The notes under the pieces were generated by a model that saw nothing but the letters and a program-made list of their open reading frames with translations, searched no databases and was not told the origin of the DNA. Source: PCPOR2b sp965220385 (GTDB lineage Bacteria; Poribacteria; WGA-4E; PCPOR2b). Taken from it: a DNA stretch of 64,000 bases. Position 1 is the first letter of the stretch, and each line of letters opens with the position of its first letter. Of this stretch, positions 17,133-25,707 are shown in pieces. The translations under genes and the position numbers were made by a program. The DNA lies in contig OZ244825.1 of assembly GCA_965220385.1 (NCBI GenBank), positions 3,782,001 through 3,846,000 of the forward strand, given 5' to 3'.

Positions 17133-18230
17133 CTAGAGCCGATAGAACCCACGAGCGTTCTCTGCCATGATGTTCTGCTTCAGCCCCGGAGGGAGATTCG
17201 TCGGTAGCGTATGATCCGGTGAATCGAAGTCCCAGTGAGGATAGTCGGTAGCAAACATCAGCCTCTCATCCGCATTGATATGTTGGAGCAGCTGCTGAAA
17301 GTATTCCGGTTTGGGTGGTTCCTCGATCGGCTGTGTCGTCATCCAGAAATGGTCACGGATGTACTCTGACGGCAACCGTTTGAGATAAGGCACCTCATCG
17401 CGCAGCTTCTTCCACGCACGGTCGAGCCGCCACATCAGCGGTGGGAGCCAAGCAAAGCCGCCCTCAATCAGAGCCACCTTGAGCGTAGGAAAATGCTCAA
17501 ACACACCCTCGCAAACCAGACTGGTCACCTGCGTCTGAAACGCCTGCGTCATACCAGTGTGATCCTCAATGTAATGAGAGGGTTTACCGACAGCGGTAAT
17601 AGGACCGACACCAACCCCGGTGAAGTGAATCCCGATCGGCAGGTCATGGCTCACGGCAGTCTCGTACATCTCCCAGTATTTGCGCCGTCCCAACGGCTCC
17701 ATGGTGCGGGCGAGAAGCAATATTTGGACAAACCTCGAATCTTTGGCGAGCCGATTAATCTCCTCCGATGCGAACTTACTATCGTCACAGACGACGATCA
17801 TCGACGCACGAAGCCTCGGGTCTGGATCCAGCCACTCATCGATCTGCCAATCGTTGACTGCGCGTGCAAATGCCGCAGCATACTCCAGATTGGGCATCTC
17901 GCAGACCGGGGTCAGACAGTTCAGGATGCCGTATTCGATGTCCCACAAATCGAGCAGCTGTTCCTGAAGGAAGTTTAGATCTGAGCCCGGACGGTGACCG
18001 GATGGGGTCCAGGCGTCGTAACGCGCCCCGTAGGGCATACCGCGCGGGACATACCCCCCAACGCGATCAGGTGCGCCCAACATCTGGTGATGCCGCCGCC
18101 AACGCTCGGAGAGGTACGGGTACAACACCGTCTCCGAAGACAGGGTGTTGTGTATATCGCAATCGATAACAGGGAATCTCCGTCGAGTTCGTTCCTTCTC
18201 GTCTCCCTCAAATGTCTTCGTCTCTTCCAT
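17133..18230 (-). CDS. Amidohydrolase family (PF04909-type) metal-dependent hydrolase
   Basis: 365 residues. The N-terminal FPVIDCDIHN carries the D-x-H metal motif of the amidohydrolase_2 TIM barrel; GIHFTGVG (His on strand 5), LIEGGFAWLP and MFATDYPHWDFDSPDHT (the metal-binding Asp near the end) complete the pattern. Relatives include aminocarboxymuconate-semialdehyde decarboxylase and gamma-resorcylate decarboxylase-like enzymes. The start at 18230 is chosen over an upstream ATG at 18407 because GGGAG lies before it and the longer form would overlap the upstream gene by 160 nt. It follows the Gfo/Idh gene by 16 nt, so the two probably form an operon acting on one substrate. Confidence 0.85.
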   Translation of the reverse strand: MEETKTFEGDEKERTRRRFPVIDCDIHNTLSSETVLYPYLSERWRRHHQMLGAPDRVGGYVPRGMPYGARYDAWTPSGHRPGSDLNFLQEQLLDLWDIEYGILNCLTPVCEMPNLEYAAAFARAVNDWQIDEWLDPDPRLRASMIVVCDDSKFASEEINRLAKDSRFVQILLLARTMEPLGRRKYWEMYETAVSHDLPIGIHFTGVGVGPITAVGKPSHYIEDHTGMTQAFQTQVTSLVCEGVFEHFPTLKVALIEGGFAWLPPLMWRLDRAWKKLRDEVPYLKRLPSEYIRDHFWMTTQPIEEPPKPEYFQQLLQHINADERLMFATDYPHWDFDSPDHTLPTNLPPGLKQNIMAENARGFYRL

Positions 18231-18246
18231 TTTTATGCACTCCCTT

Positions 18247-19266
18247 TTACATCTCCACAGCCTTGCCCGTCGCCGCGGATTCAAAGATTGCATCAATCGT
18301 CCGCATCTGATTGATGCTGTTCTCCGGCGGTATTCGGTGCGGCTGCCCCGTCTCAAGGCAGTCACACAGATGCGCAAGCTGATTCGTGAATTGATGGATC
18401 GGTTCAAAGTTGATGAGCTCCGTTCCGTCCGGGGTCCGGTGTTCCAGATCCACAGACCGATTCTCGTTGTTCCAAGCGATTTCTATTCGGAGCATTCCCC
18501 CGCTCCCACAGATCTCAACATACTGTGCGGTCGCCGTATTGAACCCAACGGAAATCTGTGCTGTCCGGTCGTTTGGGAAGACGAGCAGTATGTACATAGC
18601 GTCATCAACCTCTAAGCCCGGCTGTGAGGAAGCAAAGACTCGAATTGGATCCGCACCAAACATAAACCGCGCCTGATGAATACAGTAACAGGCGAGGTCG
18701 TAGACACTACCGCCGCCCTTTGCCTTGTTGAATCGCCAGTTATCTTCTGGCTTCCGCGCTTCAGGACCGGCACCGCTGCCGCCCGAACAGAATGTACTGC
18801 GAATGGTCAATACATCGCCGATAGCACCCGAATCCGCCAGCTCCTTCGCTTTGAGGTGCATCGGGTGATGGCGGAATTTAAATGCTTCCGCGAGAAGGAT
18901 ACCGTTCTCTTCCGCCGCAGCGACCATCTCTCTAGCCTCAGCCGCATTGTTGGTGAACGGCTTTTCGCACAGGATGGCCCGCACTTTTCGGGATTTGGCA
19001 ATCTGAATCCCCGTTTCAGCGTGGACCGCGCCCCAGTTACAGAGGATGGCGATATCCAAGTTTGCATCCTCAAGCATATCGTCCAACTTGAGGTATCGGT
19101 TTGGAACGCCAAACTGTTCGCCATAATTATCTAACGCATCCTGTGAAACGTCGCAGATAGCGGAAAGGTCAGCACCGTCGAGTGCTTGACAGGCGGTGCC
19201 GTGCGCCCGCGCAATACCACCGCTCCCAACGAGCCCCACGCGGTAAGTCTTTGAATAATTCGACAT
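18247..19266 (-). CDS. Gfo/Idh/MocA family oxidoreductase
   Basis: 339 residues. The Rossmann motif VGLVGSGGIARAHG (residues 11-24), the EKP motif (ILCEKPFTNNAAEAREM, about 98-114) and the C-terminal segment YDLACYCIHQARFMFGADPIRV (the conserved D-x-x-x-x-x-x-H-x position) are all present. It oxidises a sugar or polyol with NAD(P); the substrate is unknown. It is the first gene of a two-gene unit with the amidohydrolase (16-nt gap). The upstream region contains a TAACCGCACC-type hairpin and MITE-like copy C. Confidence 0.9.
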   Translation of the reverse strand: MSNYSKTYRVGLVGSGGIARAHGTACQALDGADLSAICDVSQDALDNYGEQFGVPNRYLKLDDMLEDANLDIAILCNWGAVHAETGIQIAKSRKVRAILCEKPFTNNAAEAREMVAAAEENGILLAEAFKFRHHPMHLKAKELADSGAIGDVLTIRSTFCSGGSGAGPEARKPEDNWRFNKAKGGGSVYDLACYCIHQARFMFGADPIRVFASSQPGLEVDDAMYILLVFPNDRTAQISVGFNTATAQYVEICGSGGMLRIEIAWNNENRSVDLEHRTPDGTELINFEPIHQFTNQLAHLCDCLETGQPHRIPPENSINQMRTIDAIFESAATGKAVEM

Positions 19267-19330
19267 AGCTACACCTCAGTATGTTTATGGTGAATTCTGA
19301 AAATAAATAGACACTTTCGCCGACCCGGTA

Positions 19331-19351
19331 GGTGCGGTTTCTAACCGCACC
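19331..19351. repeat. GGTGCGGTT/AACCGCACC hairpin
   Basis: A perfect 9-bp stem with a 3-nt loop in the region upstream of the Gfo/Idh gene. A related GTGCGGTT/AACCGCAC pair lies at 2191-2208. Confidence 0.6.
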
Positions 19352-19484
19352 GGTTTGGAGTGTCTCATTAATTCTATAAACTACCATAGTTTCGAATATA
19401 TGCGAGAAATGGGACGGGAAAAAGATGTCAATCTCTCCGTCGCTGCCCAAAATCACAGTTATTATTTTTGGTTCAAGTAAATAG

Positions 19485-19675
19485 TAACGCAAGTTGCTAG
19501 TGATGTGAAATGTCACGAAACGGGAAAATGGGAACTGAACTGAATTGGGCACCTCACGGCTCGCAGTGGATTGACAAATCCACTGCACATATACGAATAT
19601 GGCTCCGTTCCGAGAGTCCGAGACTTGGATATGTCTATCCAAGCCGAGCAGACAGGACAACTAGCAACTCAGGTG
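19485..19675. repeat. MITE-like element, copy C (191 bp, inverted internally)
   Basis: Ends TAACGCAAGTTGCTAGT and ACTAGCAACTCAGGTGA. The two internal hairpins are present in reverse order and orientation compared with copies A, B and D, so the insert is flipped. It lies between the 138-residue membrane protein gene's 3' side and the Gfo/Idh upstream region. Confidence 0.75.
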
Positions 19676-19716
19676 AGTAGTAGCACAATTTATTGCACAC
19701 CTATACCCAACGGTCA

Positions 19717-20133
19717 TCAACGATCGTAACTGGGATGGGGCGCGTATTTGAAAACGAGTTCAGGGGGGTATTGTCTATCCAATTTATCAGATTTTCGCTG
19801 CAAAGCCTTGAATCTGGACTGTTGTGCTTCCAGTTTGTCTAATAGCCCCATCAAGGCAGCTCTTTCCTCTGGTGTTTCAACAGAACTGTTAGGATTATCA
19901 ACATAACGGGATAGCAACGGCTCAAGTTCTCGACGCAGTTTTTTGGATTCCCAGATCAATTTATCCCATTCCGCCTCAAGCGCATCGCGTTTTTCATAGT
20001 AGCTATCCCAATCCCGAAAGTCGTTTACACTCGGAACACCGAACACCCCGAGCCCCGTCAACAGCAGCCCCACGGCGAAAAGCAGCACAACGGTAAAGCC
20101 GACCATCTGTAGGGTAGAACTTCGTCTGTTCAT
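19717..20133 (-). CDS. Small membrane-anchored coiled-coil protein, unknown function
   Basis: 138 residues. One N-terminal transmembrane helix (MVGFTVVLLFAVGLLLTGLGVFGV, about 11-33) after an RR-containing cytoplasmic start, then a charged helical region with heptad-like spacing (YYEKRDALEAEWDKLIWESKKLRRELEPLLSRY and ALMGLLDKLEAQQSRFKALQRKSDKLDRQY). Probably a periplasmic coiled coil anchored in the inner membrane. No recognised family. It lies 72 nt downstream of the exported protein at 20206-21045 and may be co-transcribed with it. Confidence 0.65.
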   Translation of the reverse strand: MNRRSSTLQMVGFTVVLLFAVGLLLTGLGVFGVPSVNDFRDWDSYYEKRDALEAEWDKLIWESKKLRRELEPLLSRYVDNPNSSVETPEERAALMGLLDKLEAQQSRFKALQRKSDKLDRQYPPELVFKYAPHPSYDR

Positions 20134-20205
20134 GTGTTACCCTTGCCTCCGACTACACCCAATATACGATGCTATAACCTTCAAATCCGCCTTAGTCCCA
20201 TCCGG

Positions 20206-21045
20206 TCATTCGGAATCATCCGGTTCCACCTTTTCAAACTTCTCATCCGTTGAATTTCGAGTCAAAATGATAAGATTGTAGGTGCGGTATGTACCCTGTG
20301 TGGCATGGACCGCCTCGGAGAGCAGGAGATCTTCGATGCCGTCGCTATTAAAGTCAGCGCGTGCCACTTCAGTCAAATGTTGACGCAGCCCATCGTCCTC
20401 GCAGCTGAACCAGTTTTGACCTTTGTCCGTCACCTTGAGTAGCCCCTTCTCCACCTGATCTTGATATGTCAAATTCTTAATATCATACCCGTATGCCTGC
20501 TCAAAATCGGTCAGGACAGGAAACAACGAAAGGGGGAGCAATTCTAAATCAAACACTTCCTCGTCAGAAGTTAGGAGGAAACTTTGTTGTGGAATTGTTG
20601 CTCTCTCAAGCAAGTTGAGGGTTCCACACGGATATTTGAACCACGATGCCATTGAGATGTCGTAAGTTGAGGAGGGATAGTAGCCATCTTCAAGTGCAGC
20701 ATCATATTCTCTACACGTACGCACATGGATTTTGTCGTTTCTGCGCTTCGTTAGTGTTACGCCATCCGTTTTGTTACCACCCATATCAATGGGCAGATCT
20801 CGGAGGGTTTCAATATCCGCTTTGGTGATAGACTTTACTTCAGTGCCATCAGCAAACTTTATACCCTCAATCAATTCAAAGGTAAGTTCTTTCGGCTTTG
20901 CGGAGGTCCCATCTGCCGACGCCGGAGCCGTTTTCGCTTCCTCCGCCTCGCTACGCCCCTCACAATTCAGGACAAAAACTGTATAAAGCACCACAAACAA
21001 GAAACCAATTCTCATACATGAGCATCTCTGCCTAAATTCCATCAT
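20206..21045 (-). CDS. Exported protein of unknown function
   Basis: 279 residues. The start at 21045 is chosen because GGAG lies 5 nt upstream; a longer frame would overlap the sulfatase stop. The hydrophobic stretch MRIGFLFVVLYTVFVLNCEG (about residues 10-29) is a signal peptide; the C in VLNC could be a lipoprotein cysteine, but Asn before it is atypical. The mature region has a Ser/Ala/Glu-rich linker, then KELTFELIEGIKFADGTEVKSITKADIETL and a C-terminal part with DFNSDGIEDLLL, an FG-GAP/EF-hand-like D-x-N-x-D-G-x-x-D segment that usually marks a calcium-binding beta-propeller blade. Function unknown. Confidence 0.7.
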   Translation of the reverse strand: MMEFRQRCSCMRIGFLFVVLYTVFVLNCEGRSEAEEAKTAPASADGTSAKPKELTFELIEGIKFADGTEVKSITKADIETLRDLPIDMGGNKTDGVTLTKRRNDKIHVRTCREYDAALEDGYYPSSTYDISMASWFKYPCGTLNLLERATIPQQSFLLTSDEEVFDLELLPLSLFPVLTDFEQAYGYDIKNLTYQDQVEKGLLKVTDKGQNWFSCEDDGLRQHLTEVARADFNSDGIEDLLLSEAVHATQGTYRTYNLIILTRNSTDEKFEKVEPDDSE

Positions 21046-21073
21046 TTGACTCCTTTTTCGTCTACAGTTGAGG

Positions 21074-22495
21074 TCAATCCACACTCATTGGGCGATAGGG
21101 GTCAATAAAACGGTTCTCCGCATCCTTGCGTCGTGGTGGAGGCAGGGCATCGACTTTACCGCGCAACCCCGCAAGCGCTTCAGCATAAGCGGGATTGTCT
21201 ATCAGATTGTTGCACTCATCGGGATCTTTCGACAGATCGAACAACTGTTCGGGCCAACCTGCACCGTTATCAAATCGGAAATACTTCAGGTCATCCTGCT
21301 TGATCATCACAGACGGACCATTATGAACGCGCCAGAGTTCGCTGTAGACTGTATTGTGCCAGTTATCGGCGCGGTCCTCAATGAGCGGCACCAACGAGCG
21401 TCCATCAAGTTCATCCGGAGCTGGGATGTCAACTAAGTCACACAATGTCGGGAACAGGTCTACCAACGATACATTTTGTTCGATAACCTGCGGCTCACGT
21501 CCGAACCGTTTCGGATTCCAGATAGAAAACGGCACACGCGCCGACGCATCAAAGAAACTCTGTTTCTCCCACACCCCTTTCGTGCCGAGCATCTCGCCGT
21601 GGTCCGAGAGAAATACAATGATGAAATCGTCGAGGACGTTGAGGTGTTCCAACTTTTCGATTACACGACCAAACTGCTGGTCCATCCAGTCGATCATGCC
21701 GTAGTAGGCGGCGGTAGCACGGTGCGCCTGACGATGGGTCACATCCTCACCAAAGCGGACCTTGAAGAAATCGCTGCACTCAAATTTATCGTTCGGCGCC
21801 TCAATGATCGGCTCGACACGCTGCATGTAATAGGTGAACAGGTCGAGCGGGCATTGATACGGGTAATGCGGACACCACAGGCTCACCGCCATGCACAGCG
21901 GATTCGGCGTGTATCGGTCGTAGGAGGCGTCCACGAAATACTCCTCAAGGAACAGCAACGCACCATCTACGGCGTACTGATCGTGGAGCATCCAATATCC
22001 CATTCCCGGTTGCGCATCCCGAATCTCTTGGATAACCTTGTTCTGTTTAGAACCGGTGCCCGGCTCTCGCTGGAATTGGGCGGTGTGTTCATCATCAACA
22101 GCTGGGTAAGGGTAGCCGTTATCACCCACAATATCCCGACCAACCCGCTCCCGCCAACCGTGCATCACATCTTTACCGACGAAGTGCATCTTCCCCGCCG
22201 CGCACGAGTAATAACCGTAGTTGCCCAGATGCCCCGGAATCGTTCGCACCTCGGTAGGCATCGGATCGCCAAAGTTGAGGCTCCCACAGTTCCGCGGATA
22301 GAGTCCGGAGATAAAACTCTGCCGTGCCGGCACACAGATAGGCGAGGGCGTGTACGCATTGCGAAAGTAGGTCCCCTCGTTGATAAATCGGTCCAACGTG
22401 GGCGTGCGAACCTGCTGGTCGCCTTCGACGGGTAACACGTCCGGACGATGTTCGTCATTGATTAGCAGCAGCACATGGGGTTTTTGCTGAGACAT
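21074..22495 (-). CDS. Type I sulfatase (formylglycine-dependent)
   Basis: 473 residues. The sulfatase signature C-x-P-x-R appears as CVPARQSFISG (about residues 53-63), whose cysteine is converted to formylglycine in known sulfatases. Metal ligands are visible in LLLINDEHRPD (near the N-terminus) and in FIIVFLSDHGEMLGTKGVWEKQSFFDASARVPF (the DHG motif and following Lys/His-type region). The ending ELFDLSKDPDECNNL is the typical sulfatase C-terminal signature. No signal peptide, so the enzyme may be cytoplasmic. Substrates of this broad family include sulfated polysaccharides and choline sulfate. No formylglycine-generating enzyme is in the window. Confidence 0.92.
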   Translation of the reverse strand: MSQQKPHVLLLINDEHRPDVLPVEGDQQVRTPTLDRFINEGTYFRNAYTPSPICVPARQSFISGLYPRNCGSLNFGDPMPTEVRTIPGHLGNYGYYSCAAGKMHFVGKDVMHGWRERVGRDIVGDNGYPYPAVDDEHTAQFQREPGTGSKQNKVIQEIRDAQPGMGYWMLHDQYAVDGALLFLEEYFVDASYDRYTPNPLCMAVSLWCPHYPYQCPLDLFTYYMQRVEPIIEAPNDKFECSDFFKVRFGEDVTHRQAHRATAAYYGMIDWMDQQFGRVIEKLEHLNVLDDFIIVFLSDHGEMLGTKGVWEKQSFFDASARVPFSIWNPKRFGREPQVIEQNVSLVDLFPTLCDLVDIPAPDELDGRSLVPLIEDRADNWHNTVYSELWRVHNGPSVMIKQDDLKYFRFDNGAGWPEQLFDLSKDPDECNNLIDNPAYAEALAGLRGKVDALPPPRRKDAENRFIDPYRPMSVD

Positions 22496-22520
22496 ATCGT
22501 TCCTTAATTAAAAGGTTTAG

Positions 22521-22604
22521 CTCATATTAGGAAATAGTGCAACAGAAACCGAGTTTTGAAGAAAAAACTCGGTTTCTCTGTGTGCTTTGCACTTTCTTTT
22601 AACC
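22521..22604. repeat. GAAACCGAG hairpin element, copy 2
   Basis: Core stem GAAACCGAGTTTT/AAAACTCGGTTTC with flanking TCATATTA and GTGCAA/TTTGCAC arms as in copy 1. It abuts MITE-like copy D, in the opposite order to copy 1/copy A. Confidence 0.75.
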
Positions 22605-22879
22605 TAACGCAAGTTGCTAATTGTCACACCCGCTCGGCTTGGATAGACATATCCAAGTTGCTTTGAATCCCGATTTATCGGGGTCTCGGACTCTCCCCGA
22701 TAAGATCCCCGATGAATCGGGACAGGCGGGACTCCGACAAGCCGAGAGCAGGCAGGCGGAACGGAGCCATCTTTGTAAATATGCAGTGGATTTGTCAATC
22801 CACTGCGAGCAGTAAGTGATTCAATGTAGCTTGCATTCGTTCGGTTTGCTACGTTTTCTATAACTCGCAACTTAGGTTA
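22605..22879. repeat. MITE-like element, copy D (275 bp)
   Basis: Ends TAACGCAAGTTGCTA and TCGCAACTTAGGTTA. Contains both signature hairpins plus an insert with CCCGATTTATCGGGG-type palindromes between them (22676-22730). It lies between the DUF362 gene's 3' end and the sulfatase upstream region. Confidence 0.75.
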
Positions 22880-22930
22880 ACATAAGCCAACGCTTTTTCC
22901 AGTTTAGGTGATAACTCGGGTTAAGCGCGT

Positions 22931-24142
22931 TTACGCCGCTAAAATCCGTTCATACACACGCATACGCTCACCCTCAGTCTCCTCAGGATCGACCAGTTTG
23001 AGCCATACCGCCTGATCCGGGCGCTCACCGCTGAGTTGATGGACAGCACCCGCCTGATCCGGTCGAGGACCGCTCCAGATCACCTCCCCATCTTGCAGAT
23101 AGATATAGGAACCAGCGTGACCACTCACCAACCGATCTTGGTTTTCCCGATAAAATAGCGCCTGCTGGGACGCGGTTTGACGCAGGCTGGCAATTTTTTC
23201 GGTGGGATCCGTCTCCTCCGAATCGAACTCGGCGAGGGGTGGTTGCAGTTCTCCCATATCGAAGTCGATTTCTTCCAGATTCACAGTCCCAAACCCGTGC
23301 TCCGCAGCCACAGCAACCGGGCTTCGATCACGGCGGAAAGGTGGGTGGGGCCAATCGAGGCGTGGGTCAGTACCCATCAGGTAACTGCCGCAGGCATCCG
23401 TGGCGATTACATGGTCACCCGCAATCAGCGCATCGCAGATACGTCCTTCCCCGCCCCACTCCCGTCTCGCTTGTCCCGTCAAGCCGTCGATGATATTGAG
23501 GCAGGGTTGGGTGATCAGACCGAGGTCGGGCAGGACGTACGACAACCGAATCACATGGTGGAAGTAGGTCCTCACTCGACCGTGGGGCGGTATTGGCGGC
23601 AAACCAAAGAGATTCTTCAGACACAGCGTGATGCCCATAAAGGCGTGGTTCTTCATCTTAGCGATGGAGACAAAAGCATCCGCCTCTCCGATCGAAGCGG
23701 AGAGTTGGTATTCAGAGAACATAATACCGCCGCCGGGAACCTTGTATTTCGTAAAGGGAGGATCGCCGGCTTCGATGTAGGGGATGTCAAACTCCTCGAA
23801 GATCGGGCGCATATTAAAATCATCACCGGGACGCTCTCCCGCTGGCACCATGCTGGTATCCAACACAAAGATATCTGCATCGGTGCGCTCGCGCAACAGA
23901 CGAAGCGATGCGCGAAGGACATCATCGTCAACCAGTTCCTGCCGTCGTCCGCCGATACGACGGATATTGTCCGTACGCATCTGCATGTTCACCTTGATAC
24001 CAACTTTACGGGCTTTTTCGATCTTTTCCCATGAACGCGTCAGCGGTGAGGTAATTGTTTTAAGCCTTTCATAGATTTCTTCCTGCGAGGCTTTATGACT
24101 ACAGTGAATCGCACGAACTTTATACGCTTTCTCTTCGGACAT
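22931..24142 (-). CDS. DUF362 domain protein
   Basis: 403 residues. The DUF362 pattern is visible: KVGIKVNMQ near the N-terminus, VPGGGIMFSEYQLSASIGEADAFVSIAKMKNHAFMGITLCLKNLFGLPP (about 147-195) and LNIIDGLTGQARREWGGEGRICDALIAGDHVIATDACGSYLMG (about 223-265). Members are often iron-sulfur-associated or oxidoreductase-linked, but no CxxCxxC ferredoxin motif is seen here. The start at 24142 is chosen because GGAGGG lies 6 nt upstream of it, inside the longer frame beginning at 24178. It follows radC by 50 nt; a shared transcript is possible. Confidence 0.82.
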   Translation of the reverse strand: MSEEKAYKVRAIHCSHKASQEEIYERLKTITSPLTRSWEKIEKARKVGIKVNMQMRTDNIRRIGGRRQELVDDDVLRASLRLLRERTDADIFVLDTSMVPAGERPGDDFNMRPIFEEFDIPYIEAGDPPFTKYKVPGGGIMFSEYQLSASIGEADAFVSIAKMKNHAFMGITLCLKNLFGLPPIPPHGRVRTYFHHVIRLSYVLPDLGLITQPCLNIIDGLTGQARREWGGEGRICDALIAGDHVIATDACGSYLMGTDPRLDWPHPPFRRDRSPVAVAAEHGFGTVNLEEIDFDMGELQPPLAEFDSEETDPTEKIASLRQTASQQALFYRENQDRLVSGHAGSYIYLQDGEVIWSGPRPDQAGAVHQLSGERPDQAVWLKLVDPEETEGERMRVYERILAA

Positions 24143-24191
24143 ATTGAACCCTCCTATTGGATTGTGAATTGTAGACACCTGTGATATAAAA

Positions 24192-24902
24192 TCACTTAAT
24201 TATATCTTCTTCCCTCATACTGATATAGCTGCCATCGCCGATAATAACATGATCTGTCACACGGATATCGAGCAACTCTCCCGCCTTGACCAGCTGTCGT
24301 GTCGCGTGAATATCTTCCGGACTGGGTGCGGGATCACCGGAGGGATGGTTATGCACAAGGATAATCGATGCCGCTGCTTCCTCTATTGCAAACCGGAAGA
24401 CTTCACGGGAGTGGATGATGCTCGCATTTAAGCTCCCTTCAAAGATGCGGCGATGCTTGGTCACATAGTTCTTCGTGTCGAGGCAAAAGACATGGAGCTC
24501 CTCCTTGCGCAGATCTCGCATCGAAGGCATCGCCATTCGGGCAACATGCACAACATCGCTGGGCGAACTAATTTGTGGTTTCTCTTCCAGAAAAGCCGCC
24601 ATCCGTCGCCCCAACTCAAAAGCTGCCCTGATCTGCCCCACCTTCACCGTGCCCAAACCCTTGATACCGTCCGCAATCTGCCGCTCGCTATTATCCGCTA
24701 GTCGCTTCAAGTTGCCGTTATATTTCTGAAGCAGCTGTTCTGCGACCTGAATAGCCGTTGCAGTGCCCGTTCCCGTCCGAATAATAATTGCGATCAGTTC
24801 CGATGTTTTGAGTGCCTGCGGACCATATTTATAAAGCCTTTCGAGCGGTCGCTCGTCTTCGGGAAGGTCTTTGATTCGCAGTCTGTATTCTGTTGGTTCC
24901 AT
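24192..24902 (-). CDS. radC: RadC/JAB-domain DNA repair-like protein
   Basis: 236 residues. The N-terminal helix-hairpin-helix region (LPEDERPLERLYKYGPQALKTSELIAIIIRTGTG) and the JAB/MPN+ metal motif H-x-H-x10-D, seen as HNHPSGDPAPSPED (about 172-185), with the upstream Glu, identify RadC (UPF0758). The function is unresolved; a DNA-repair or metalloprotease-like role has been proposed. ATG 24902 is preferred over ATG 24908 (GGCGGTG upstream). The JAMM fold is also found in eukaryotic proteasomal deubiquitinases; its position next to the proteasome operon is noted but not evidence of a link, because it lies on the opposite strand with a repeat between. Confidence 0.9.
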   Translation of the reverse strand: MEPTEYRLRIKDLPEDERPLERLYKYGPQALKTSELIAIIIRTGTGTATAIQVAEQLLQKYNGNLKRLADNSERQIADGIKGLGTVKVGQIRAAFELGRRMAAFLEEKPQISSPSDVVHVARMAMPSMRDLRKEELHVFCLDTKNYVTKHRRIFEGSLNASIIHSREVFRFAIEEAAASIILVHNHPSGDPAPSPEDIHATRQLVKAGELLDIRVTDHVIIGDGSYISMREEDIIK

Positions 24903-24951
24903 TATCACCGCCTTGGTAACTATAGTAGATTAGGACTTACACGCTTCAAGA

Positions 24952-24973
24952 GGGAACAACGATCGTTGTTCCC
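24952..24973. repeat. GGGAACAACGA perfect palindrome
   Basis: A 22-bp perfect palindrome of GGGAACAACGA with its reverse complement, followed by CTACGAA. Same family as 16986-17007 and 55255-55276. Lies upstream of radC. Confidence 0.7.
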
Positions 24974-25049
24974 TACGAACTTTGTGATGGTGCCTCTGTT
25001 GTAGTTGCCCGCCTGTCCCGATTCATCGGGATTAAGAAACGGGCGTTGA

Positions 25050-25212
25050 GAAGGGTGTCTAGCGGCGATAAACTGAATAGAGACCATCACCGCCCCGATA
25101 AATCGGGATTCAAAGCAACTCGCAGTGGATTGACAAATCCACTGCATACGTATAAGGATGGCTTGGATATGTCTATCCAAGCCGAGCAAGTCTGACAACT
25201 AGCAACTTAGGT
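25050..25212. repeat. MITE-like element, copy E (truncated)
   Basis: Both signature hairpins are present (25122-25145 and 25160-25182, inverted as in copy C) and the right end ACTAGCAACTTAGGTA is intact at 25197-25212. The left terminal repeat is missing; the sequence before it instead contains CCCGATAAATCGGG palindromes and the GGGAACAACGA palindrome. Left boundary uncertain. Confidence 0.6.
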
Positions 25213-25372
25213 ATATTTACGATATCCTATTCATCTTAAGATGGAAAAGTGTAAGGCAGATTATACCAAAACCGGCAGGGGAAGGCAATAATTATGAACG
25301 ATTGATTGAGCTTTTTGCCGGAAATTTCCAACGCCTAAGAACGGTCATCGTGAGGAATCTCTACTTTTTGTG

Positions 25373-25401
25373 TTGATGTTTGCCTACCGATGTGATAGAA
25401 T
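25373..25401 (+). promoter_or_regulatory. Sigma70-like promoter of the proteasome operon
   Basis: TTGATG (25373-25378), 17-nt spacer, TAGAAT (25396-25401). This predicts a leader of about 300 nt before the Mpa start. The -10 hexamer is identical to that of the recombinase promoter. Confidence 0.5.
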
Positions 25402-25707
25402 ACAAACGCACTTATTTGATGAGCGATTTGATAGATGCCATACTTTTGCCAGCTAACATTTTCTCATTTCTCGCCCATTTCCCGATTTGCCTTGGGCATC
25501 CAAGCTCTCAGCCGGTCTGACGCAACTCTCTTTCTAACGGCAGTTACTATCTCACTCAACCGGTTATTCAAGGAAATGTTAGCAACTGAACGCTCTGTAT
25601 TACGAACACTTTTTAGGGAAACCTTCCCGCGCTTTCCCTACGGCAGAAGAGATTAATTCTGAAATACCATCCAATACGACTGACTATCCCGTTTGAGGAG
25701 GGGTTCA

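Noticed and set aside
25435..25656. A 73-codon frame before the proteasome operon
   Set aside because: No ribosome site or family match; it lies in the leader between the promoter and the Mpa start.
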